Below are positions 1-5,030 of a stretch of 5,030 nucleotides of DNA, piece after piece. Source of the stretch: an uncultured Prevotella sp. (lineage in GTDB: Bacteria > Bacteroidota > Bacteroidia > Bacteroidales > Bacteroidaceae); contig CALJCU010000530.1 of the NCBI GenBank assembly GCA_938023885.1, positions 1 to 5,030 of the forward strand, written 5' to 3'. The notes under the pieces are model-generated. The model saw only the letters and a program-made list of their open reading frames with translations, ran no database searches and had not been told where the DNA came from. Every line of letters begins with the position of its first letter. Positions within the stretch are counted from its first letter, which is position 1. The position numbers were made by a program, and so were the translations under genes.

Positions 1-1
1 C

Positions 2-388
2 GGCTTCTCACAGTACGATGTGTGTGAGACCGAGACCCATCATATCCACAAGCTTGATGCTCCTTCGGGTACAGCTATCACACTTGCTGAGGACATTGTG
101 GAGCGCCTCGATCGCAAGAACGGCTGGAAGCTCGGCACAACGACATGGGACGACGGCCGTGTGGAAGGTTCTGAGGACCATAAGTCTGATGAGATACTTA
201 TCAACAGTATCCGTCACGATGAGGTGCCCGGTATCCATAGCATCAACTATAACTCAGAAGCTGACGAGATCACCATCACTCACAGTGCCCACTCGCGCAA
301 AGGCTTTGCGCTCGGTGCTGTGCTCGCCGCTGAGTATACGAAGAGCCACTCAGGATTGCTTACTACCAGTGACTTGTTTAAATTTTAG
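2..388 (+). CDS. dapB: 4-hydroxy-tetrahydrodipicolinate reductase, C-terminal half (partial, 5' end outside window)
   Basis: DapB reduces 4-hydroxy-tetrahydrodipicolinate to tetrahydrodipicolinate with NAD(P)H in the cytoplasmic lysine/diaminopimelate pathway, which supplies peptidoglycan precursors. Codons start at base 2 and 128 are visible before the TAG stop. Visible residues 11-25 (ETHHIHKLDAPSGTA) are the DapB signature: by family alignment His13 and Lys17 correspond to the catalytic His159 and Lys163 of the E. coli enzyme, and the SGT that follows belongs to the substrate-binding loop. Further on, the EVPGIHS stretch and HSAHSRKGFALGAVLAAE match the conserved C-terminal substrate/tetramerisation domain. 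The end, SDLFKF, is typical. The missing N-terminal part should hold the Rossmann nucleotide-binding fold. Nothing looks damaged. lepB begins 14 bp after the stop with no promoter or terminator visible between them, so the two are probably cotranscribed. The identification is secure. Confidence 0.96.
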   Translation, partial: GFSQYDVCETETHHIHKLDAPSGTAITLAEDIVERLDRKNGWKLGTTTWDDGRVEGSEDHKSDEILINSIRHDEVPGIHSINYNSEADEITITHSAHSRKGFALGAVLAAEYTKSHSGLLTTSDLFKF

Positions 389-402
389 AAGTCCAGTAAA
401 TT

Positions 403-1878
403 ATGATTGACAAGGAAAAAGCTTCGATGAACATGAAGAAGCAATGGGCGAAGTTCAGCATTGCTTTCTTCTTCTATGTGCTTTTCATTATATGGATATC
501 ACCGCGTACCATCACGGGATGGATTCTGACACTTCTCGGCGCACTTTTCATCTTTGACTGCTATGTATCGAAGAAGGTGCGGTGGCAGTGGTGGAAAGAG
601 GCTGAAGGTCCCGTGCGCTTTATCATGAGTTGGGTCGACGCCCTCATCTTCGCGCTTGTAGCTGTGTATTTCATCAACCTCTTCCTCTTCCAGAACTATG
701 TCATTCCATCTTCCTCGTTGGAGAAGAGCTTGCTCACGGGCGACTATCTCTTCGTCTCCAAGGTGAGCTATGGCCCGCGAATCCCTGAGACGCCACTGAC
801 GATGCCTCTCACCCAGCACACGCTGCCAATCATCAAGACCAAGAGCTATATCTCCTGGCCGCATTGGGACTACCGCAGGATGAAAGGCTTTGGGCACGTG
901 AAGCTCAACGACATTGTGGTGTTCAACTATCCGTGTGGGGACTCTGTCCTCACAGAGGAGCGTTACCAGGGCCCTGACTTCTATGGCGACATTGTCTATC
1001 CGCTTGGCATGCAGATCTATAAGGAGAACAACACCAGCCCTGTTGATCCCTCTAAGCTCAGCCGGCAGCAGCAGATGGACTTCTTTGCGATGATCTATTC
1101 GCTCGGACGCAGTTATATCAACGATAATCCCAATGAGTTCGGCTCCGTTGACCATCGTCCCACGGACCGCTGTGAGAACTATGTCAAGCGCTGCGTGGGT
1201 CTCCCCGGGCAGATGCTGCAGGTGAAGAACCGCATCGTCTACCTCAATGGCAAGCCCAATAAAGAGCCGGACAACGTACAGTACACCTACTATGTGAAGT
1301 TCGCCACCGATCGCATCCCCGACGATGTCCTCAAGGAGCTGGACATCTCCATGGAAGACCTCACCACGCTCAATCAGATGGGCTACATGCCGCTCACCAA
1401 ACGAGCCGTGGCATTCCTCTCCAAACGCAAGGACCTCGTGAAGAGCATCAGGCTCAACACCGATGCAGCGCCTTCCATCAGTCTCTATCCGCACAACATC
1501 GTGACCAACTGGACAGTAGATAACTACGGCCCGATATGGATTCCGAAGAAGGGCGCTGCACTGAAGCTCAACATGAACAACATCGCCATCTACGAGCGGC
1601 CTATCCGTGTGTATGAGCACAACACGCTCGTGGTGAAGAACAACCGTATCTATATCAACGGCAAGCCCGCGAGGAGCTATACGTTCAAGATGGACTATTA
1701 CTGGATGATGGGTGACAACCGCCACAACTCCGAGGACTCACGTTACTGGGGCTTCGTGCCTGAGGATCATATCGTAGGTAAGCCTATCTTCATCTGGTGG
1801 AGCTCCGATCCCGACCGCAAGGGCTTCTCCGGCGTACGTTGGAACCGTCTGTTCAAGTGGGTAGACAACATCAAGTAA
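403..1878 (+). CDS. lepB: signal peptidase I (long Bacteroidota type)
   Basis: This membrane serine protease (family S26) removes signal peptides from exported proteins on the periplasmic face of the inner membrane, using a Ser/Lys dyad. Hydrophobic segments lie near residues 17-33, 40-54 and 79-96. Box B follows at 101-114 (IPSSSLEKSLLTGD) with the predicted nucleophile Ser105. Box C is at 168-177 (LNDIVVFNYP). Box D is at 260-269 (YVKRCVGLPG) with the general base Lys262. Box E is at 437-450 (GDNRHNSEDSRYWG). At 491 residues it is much longer than the 324-residue E. coli enzyme; much of the excess is about 85 residues between boxes C and D, which I recall as usual in Bacteroidota. The residue after the serine is Leu, where most bacteria have Met. 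ATGs at 427 and 433 are alternative starts; all precede the first membrane segment, and no clear ribosome binding site decides between them. The gene ends in tandem TAA stops (1876-1881). Confidence 0.96.
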   Translation: MIDKEKASMNMKKQWAKFSIAFFFYVLFIIWISPRTITGWILTLLGALFIFDCYVSKKVRWQWWKEAEGPVRFIMSWVDALIFALVAVYFINLFLFQNYVIPSSSLEKSLLTGDYLFVSKVSYGPRIPETPLTMPLTQHTLPIIKTKSYISWPHWDYRRMKGFGHVKLNDIVVFNYPCGDSVLTEERYQGPDFYGDIVYPLGMQIYKENNTSPVDPSKLSRQQQMDFFAMIYSLGRSYINDNPNEFGSVDHRPTDRCENYVKRCVGLPGQMLQVKNRIVYLNGKPNKEPDNVQYTYYVKFATDRIPDDVLKELDISMEDLTTLNQMGYMPLTKRAVAFLSKRKDLVKSIRLNTDAAPSISLYPHNIVTNWTVDNYGPIWIPKKGAALKLNMNNIAIYERPIRVYEHNTLVVKNNRIYINGKPARSYTFKMDYYWMMGDNRHNSEDSRYWGFVPEDHIVGKPIFIWWSSDPDRKGFSGVRWNRLFKWVDNIK

Positions 1879-2297
1879 TAAAATTTATCATCGGACTAGC
1901 GATAGCATCGTTTCTTGTCTTTGCTGTCCGTATGTTTACCTTCACCATCTACACTGTGCCTGCTCCCGCCGGCCAAGGGCTGCGGACGGGCGACAGAGTG
2001 ATGGTGAACAAACTCTCCCGTTGCCAAGACTTCCGTCGTGGCGACCTCATTGTCTTCACGATGAACGGTGAGGCTCCGGCTGTGGCACTCACCGGTCCGC
2101 CACAGGAGTTGGGACAGATAATCAATCTCCCCGGTGACACCATCCGCCTCGGCAAGACCCGTTATTACATTCCTTTCAGATGCTGTGACCGTTGTCCGTG
2201 CCACGACTGTTGCCTTTATCTCGTTGACACGGGTCATGGCAAGCGGTTGGTACATAAGCATCAAATCGTCGGCAAGGCCGCTCGTCTTTTCAAATGA
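1857..2297 (+). CDS. degenerate signal-peptidase-I-like (S26 family) membrane protein, probably catalytically inactive; start uncertain
   Basis: This small protein resembles LepB but lacks its active site. Numbered from the GTG at 1857 (146 residues), it has one N-terminal membrane segment at about 10-24, then VPAPAGQGLRTGDRVMVNK, which aligns with LepB box B but has Ala38 in place of the nucleophilic serine. A box C equivalent is RRGDLIVF (60-67). A box D remnant, NLPGDTI (90-96), has Gly86 where the catalytic lysine should be, and no lysine at all occurs between 52 and 100. Box E (GDNR...SRYWG) is lost, but HQIVGKA (135-141) matches the end of LepB. Residues 109-119 carry six cysteines. The start is doubtful: homology begins near 1878, where the codon is ATA. 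Legal choices are GTG 1857 or 1797, which overlap lepB, or ATG 1932, which would cut off the membrane segment. The frame is open throughout, and its end overlaps the next gene by ATGA. Its role is unknown; a partner or regulator of LepB is only a guess. Confidence 0.72.
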   Translation: MGRQHQVIKFIIGLAIASFLVFAVRMFTFTIYTVPAPAGQGLRTGDRVMVNKLSRCQDFRRGDLIVFTMNGEAPAVALTGPPQELGQIINLPGDTIRLGKTRYYIPFRCCDRCPCHDCCLYLVDTGHGKRLVHKHQIVGKAARLFK

Positions 2298-2914
2298 ACA
2301 GTATTCTCTCTTCAACCTGTTTCGGTCCTGTACAGTGGTATCAGAAGTTGGCTCACTCCGATACCGTTTATCTTGAGCAGCACGACCACTTCATCAAACA
2401 GACTTATCGCAACCGTTGCATCATCGCTACGGGGCAGGGTCCTCAGGCTTTGACGGTGCCCGTGGAGAGTCCGCAAGGTCTGCGTATTGACAAGACGGAA
2501 ATGAAAGACGTGCGCATCTCCGACCATGGCTCGTGGCGTCATCTTCATTGGCAGGCACTGCAGTCGGCCTATGGCGAGAGCCCTTTCTTCGAGTTCTATG
2601 CCGATGATCTCCATCCGTTCTTTGAGAAGCATTGGGACTTCCTCTTCGACTTCAACCTCGCTATCACGCAAAAGATGTGCGAGCTTTTGGATATCGAGCC
2701 GCACATTGAACTGACAGAGGAGTACATACAATGTTCAAATGGTGATGTAATTGATTATCGCGATGCCATTCGCCCGAAGCATCCGCTGCCCGACACCACG
2801 TTCGCACCCCGTCCTTATTATCAGGTTTATCAGCAGAAGTTCAGCTTCCTACCGAACCTTTCCATCCTTGACCTGCTCTTCAACGAAGGCAACGAAGCCA
2901 TGCTGTATCTCTGA
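2294..2914 (+). CDS. WbqC-family protein
   Basis: This is a 206-residue soluble protein of the WbqC-like family, whose members occur in O-antigen/polysaccharide gene clusters in some bacteria; no firm enzymatic activity is known to me. Recognisable family features are the N-terminal strand ending in PVQWYQKL (12-19), the block at about 30-52 containing HDHFIKQTYRNRCII, then ALTVPVE (52-58). The centre contains WRHLHWQALQSAYGESPFF (81-99) and HPFFEKHWDFLFD. The C-terminus NLSILDLLFNEG, close to the end, is also typical. No signal peptide or membrane segment is visible, so it should be cytoplasmic. The ATG at 2294 overlaps the TGA of the S26-like gene (ATGA), which indicates translational coupling and fits the usual short N-terminus of the family. 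I recall a WbqC-like gene beside lepB in other Bacteroidales, which would make this a conserved neighbourhood; this cannot be verified here. Confidence 0.88.
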   Translation: MNSILSSTCFGPVQWYQKLAHSDTVYLEQHDHFIKQTYRNRCIIATGQGPQALTVPVESPQGLRIDKTEMKDVRISDHGSWRHLHWQALQSAYGESPFFEFYADDLHPFFEKHWDFLFDFNLAITQKMCELLDIEPHIELTEEYIQCSNGDVIDYRDAIRPKHPLPDTTFAPRPYYQVYQQKFSFLPNLSILDLLFNEGNEAMLYL

Positions 2915-2925
2915 CGCTAACTCTT

Positions 2926-4341
2926 ATGCTTCTTACACTCATCATCTATTTCTCTGTTCTCTTCGTCATCAGTCGTCTCACCTCACGGCGGGCAGGCAAC
3001 GAGGCGTTCTTCCGTGGTAACAGAAAGAGCCCGTGGCTGATGGTCGCCTTCGGCATGATAGGGGCTTCCATCTCCGGCATCACCTTTGTCTCGGTGCCTG
3101 GAATGGTGCTCAAGAGCGACATGACTTATCTCCAGATGTGCCTCGGTTTCATCCCCGGCTATTTTGCGGTTGCCTTCCTCTTGCTGCCGGTCTATTACAA
3201 GTTGAACCTCACCACGATCTACGGTTACCTCCGCCGGCGTCTCGGCCGGCACAGTTACAAGACGGGAGCTGCCTTCTTCATCCTCTCCAAACTCATCGGT
3301 GCCGCGGTGCGGTTCTATGTCGTCTGCTTTATCCTCCAGCACTTCGTCTTCGATGCCTGGCATGTGCCGTTCGTCTGTACAGTCCTTGTCATGGTCATGC
3401 TCATTTGGCTCTACACACGTCGCGCAGGCATCAAAACACTTGTGTGGACCGATACGTTTCAGACCTTCTGCATGCTTACGGCGCTCGTCCTTATTATCGT
3501 GGCGGCGACGGGAAGTCTCGGACTCAATTTCCATGGGCTTGTCAGCAAGCTTGCCGCGGACCCTCACAGCCGTGTCTTTGTCTTTGACGATTGGGCGAGT
3601 AGGCAGAACTTCTGGAAACAGTTTCTTAGTGGCATCTTCATTGTCATCGTGATGACGGGCTTGGACCAGGACATGATGCAGAAGAACATGACCTGCAAGA
3701 CCTTGCGTGAGGCGCAAAAAGACATGTGCCTCTACGGTTTTGCTTTTGTCCCCGTCAACTTGCTTTTTCTTGTCCTCGGCATCTTGCTGACGTGGCTTGC
3801 CGCTGCCCGTGGCATGGCTTTGCCTCAGATGGGCGATGACCTGTTGCCGATGTTCGCGGCCTCGGGGCAGTTGGGTACTACAGTGGTTATCCTCTTCACG
3901 ATTGGTATCGTGGCAGCGAGTTTCTCGAGTGCCGACAGCGCTTTGACAGCCCTCACGACGAGCGTGTGTGTCGACTTCTTCGAACGTTCCAATGACGAGC
4001 GGTTGCGCAAGCGGGTACATCTGACCATAGCCACACTCTTCGTCGTTTTCATCCTTGTCTTCCGTGTAGTCAACTCCACGAGTGTTATTGATGCTATCTA
4101 TATCCTCTGTGGCTATACCTATGGTCCGTTGTTGGGTCTCTTTGCCTTCGGACTGCTCACGCATCGACAAGTCAACGACCGCTGGGTGCCGTGGGTAGCC
4201 ATCATTAGTCCGCTGCTCTGTCTCGCCATCGACCTCACGACGCAGTACCTCACCGGTTATCAGTTTGGCTATGAGCTGCTCATGCTCAACGGTGCCCTCA
4301 CCTTCGCAGGGCTGTGGATGCTAAGGCCGGGGACTTCGTGA
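2926..4341 (+). CDS. sodium:solute symporter (SSS family), substrate unknown
   Basis: This is a 471-residue inner-membrane protein of the sodium:solute symporter (SSS/SLC5) family, which uses the Na+ gradient to import a small solute. By eye it has about 13 hydrophobic segments, starting at residues 2-18, 37-60 and 67-90 and ending at 450-466. The first core helix carries the GASISGITFVSVPGM stretch (46-60). The central loop GLDQDMMQKNMTCKTLREAQ (245-264) is a strong family block. ASFSSADSALTALTTSVCVD (331-350) corresponds to the Na+-binding helix: Ala331, Ser334 and Ser335 appear to line up with the Na2-site Ala/Ser/Ser of Vibrio SGLT, an alignment made from memory. The length is near family norm and nothing is missing. 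The ATG at 2926 lies 11 bp after the WbqC-family stop and gives a proper N-terminal helix, so it is likely the last gene of the operon. The sequence does not reveal the substrate; sugar, sialic acid or another organic solute are all possible. Confidence 0.94.
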   Translation: MLLTLIIYFSVLFVISRLTSRRAGNEAFFRGNRKSPWLMVAFGMIGASISGITFVSVPGMVLKSDMTYLQMCLGFIPGYFAVAFLLLPVYYKLNLTTIYGYLRRRLGRHSYKTGAAFFILSKLIGAAVRFYVVCFILQHFVFDAWHVPFVCTVLVMVMLIWLYTRRAGIKTLVWTDTFQTFCMLTALVLIIVAATGSLGLNFHGLVSKLAADPHSRVFVFDDWASRQNFWKQFLSGIFIVIVMTGLDQDMMQKNMTCKTLREAQKDMCLYGFAFVPVNLLFLVLGILLTWLAAARGMALPQMGDDLLPMFAASGQLGTTVVILFTIGIVAASFSSADSALTALTTSVCVDFFERSNDERLRKRVHLTIATLFVVFILVFRVVNSTSVIDAIYILCGYTYGPLLGLFAFGLLTHRQVNDRWVPWVAIISPLLCLAIDLTTQYLTGYQFGYELLMLNGALTFAGLWMLRPGTS

Positions 4342-4432
4342 AACATCCTTCTGAGTCTTTTATTCACTGAAAAGCACATGGTTCTCTTTAAAAATTACTA
4401 ACTTTGCAAGGAGTAGGCATTTATAGATATTA
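4342..4432. other. intergenic region between the symporter gene and ruvB
   Basis: This 91-bp AT-rich gap is the longest non-coding stretch in the window. It holds a probable -7 promoter box near its centre and the short ruvB leader. No strong stem followed by a T-run is present, so how the upstream operon ends cannot be seen. Confidence 0.8.
4399..4406 (+). promoter_or_regulatory. Bacteroidota-type -7 promoter box for ruvB
   Basis: TAACTTTG matches the Bacteroidota housekeeping sigma factor -7 consensus TAnnTTTG exactly. It lies 26 bp before the ruvB ATG, which would give a leader of roughly 20 bases. No good TTTG -33 element is found at the expected 17-23 bp upstream; the region around 4376-4383 (acatggtt) is a poor match. 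The call rests on the one box and its placement in the only sizeable intergenic gap. Confidence 0.55.
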
Positions 4433-5030
4433 ATGGCAGAAGATTTCGATATACGCGACGAGCACGTGAGCAAAGAGGAGAGGGACTTTGAAAACGCCCT
4501 TCGTCCATTGCACTTCGACGACTTCAATGGTCAGAAGACTGTTGTGGACAACCTCCGTGTCTTCGTCGAGGCAGCTAAATACCGTGGCGATCCGCTCGAC
4601 CATACCTTATTATATGGTCCCCCCGGATTAGGTAAGACGACATTGAGCAATATCATCGCCAACGAGCTCGGTGTGGGCTTTAAGATCACCTCCGGTCCCG
4701 TGCTCGACAAGCCCGGTGACCTTGCGGGCATCCTCACGTCGCTTGAGCCGCACGACGTACTTTTCATCGATGAGATTCACCGTCTTCAGCCTGCGGTGGA
4801 GGAGTACCTCTATTCCGCGATGGAGGATTATCGCATCGACATCATGATAGACAAAGGACCGTCGGCACGATCCATCCAGATAGACCTCAATCCCTTCACG
4901 CTCATCGGTGCCACCACACGCTCGGGAATGCTCACAGCACCGCTCCGTGCCCGTTTCGGCATCAACATGCACCTGCAGTATTACGACCCCGAGACGCTGC
5001 ATCTCATCATCAAGCGCTCCGCTTCACTGC
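4433..5030 (+). CDS. ruvB: Holliday junction branch migration ATPase RuvB (partial, 3' end outside window)
   Basis: RuvB is the hexameric AAA+ motor that, with RuvA, drives branch migration of Holliday junctions in recombinational repair. The open frame runs from ATG 4433 to the window edge, giving 199 codons of a protein usually around 340 long. The N-terminus contains LRPLHFDDFNGQ (23-34), the standard RuvB opening. Walker A is GPPGLGKTT (62-70) with Lys68. Walker B is VLFIDE (109-114), followed by IHRLQPAVEEYLYSAMED. Sensor 1 is LIGATTRSG (157-165). LRARFG (171-176) contains the predicted arginine finger. The winged-helix DNA-binding domain and the end of the AAA+ module lie beyond the window. 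The ATG at 4433 is the first in-frame start after the promoter box and gives a normal short acidic N-terminus. No Shine-Dalgarno lies at proper spacing, as is usual in this phylum. No ruvA or ruvC is adjacent, and the gene appears to have its own promoter. Confidence 0.97.
   Translation, partial: MAEDFDIRDEHVSKEERDFENALRPLHFDDFNGQKTVVDNLRVFVEAAKYRGDPLDHTLLYGPPGLGKTTLSNIIANELGVGFKITSGPVLDKPGDLAGILTSLEPHDVLFIDEIHRLQPAVEEYLYSAMEDYRIDIMIDKGPSARSIQIDLNPFTLIGATTRSGMLTAPLRARFGINMHLQYYDPETLHLIIKRSASL

Noticed and set aside
18..410. 130-codon plus-strand frame overlapping dapB
   Set aside because: It is out of frame with the dapB signature motif and has no recognisable content.
499..1725. 408-codon open frame on the minus strand opposite lepB
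   Set aside because: It is a shadow of lepB. The plus-strand protein has all S26 boxes, while the minus product is rich in His, Glu, Val and Arg, has no recognisable domain, and comes from the codon bias of the sense gene.
2983..4170. 395-codon open frame on the minus strand opposite the symporter gene
   Set aside because: Its product is extremely charged (runs of Asp, Glu, His, Arg), as expected when hydrophobic sense codons are read backwards. The sense frame is a clear SSS transporter.
4357..4374. CTTTT/AAAAG inverted repeat as a terminator after the symporter gene
   Set aside because: It is only five A/T-rich pairs around an 8-base loop with no G/C stem and no following T-run. A second pairing, GTGAA (4338-4342) with TTCAC (4363-4367), is equally weak.
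4408..4413. AAGGAG as a Shine-Dalgarno for ruvB
   Set aside because: It lies 19 bases before the ATG, too far for a working site, and falls at the predicted transcription start just after the -7 box.
4628..5002. Minus-strand open frames opposite ruvB
   Set aside because: The plus strand encodes an unmistakable RuvB AAA+ domain here, so these are shadows.

Overview
The window looks like a piece of a Bacteroidota chromosome, most likely Prevotella or a close relative. This rests on four things: the phylum-style long signal peptidase I, a symporter whose central loop (GLDQDMMQKN) resembles Bacteroidota members of its family, almost no Shine-Dalgarno sequences before the starts, and a TAnnTTTG-type -7 promoter box before ruvB. 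The genus assignment is inference; no rRNA or other marker is present.

All supported genes are on the + strand and cover nearly everything. Bases 2-388 are the C-terminal half of dapB (lysine/diaminopimelate pathway). After a 14-bp gap comes a full lepB, signal peptidase I (403-1878). It runs directly into a short second S26/LepB-like gene (about 1857 or 1878 to 2297), which has lost the catalytic serine, the catalytic lysine and the GDNR box and carries a dense cysteine cluster. That gene overlaps by ATGA with a WbqC-family gene (2294-2914). Eleven bases later follows a sodium:solute symporter (2926-4341). The tight spacing suggests one transcription unit from dapB, or upstream of it, through the symporter.

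A 91-bp gap (4342-4432) carries the only credible promoter element. It precedes ruvB (4433 to the window end), the Holliday-junction branch-migration ATPase, which is cut off after about 199 codons.

Most of this is ordinary housekeeping sequence. The least explained part is the catalytically dead LepB paralogue: it lacks a standard start codon where one is expected, has six cysteines in eleven residues, and sits translationally linked between active lepB and the WbqC-family gene. I saw no mobile element, CRISPR array, RNA gene or convincing terminator.
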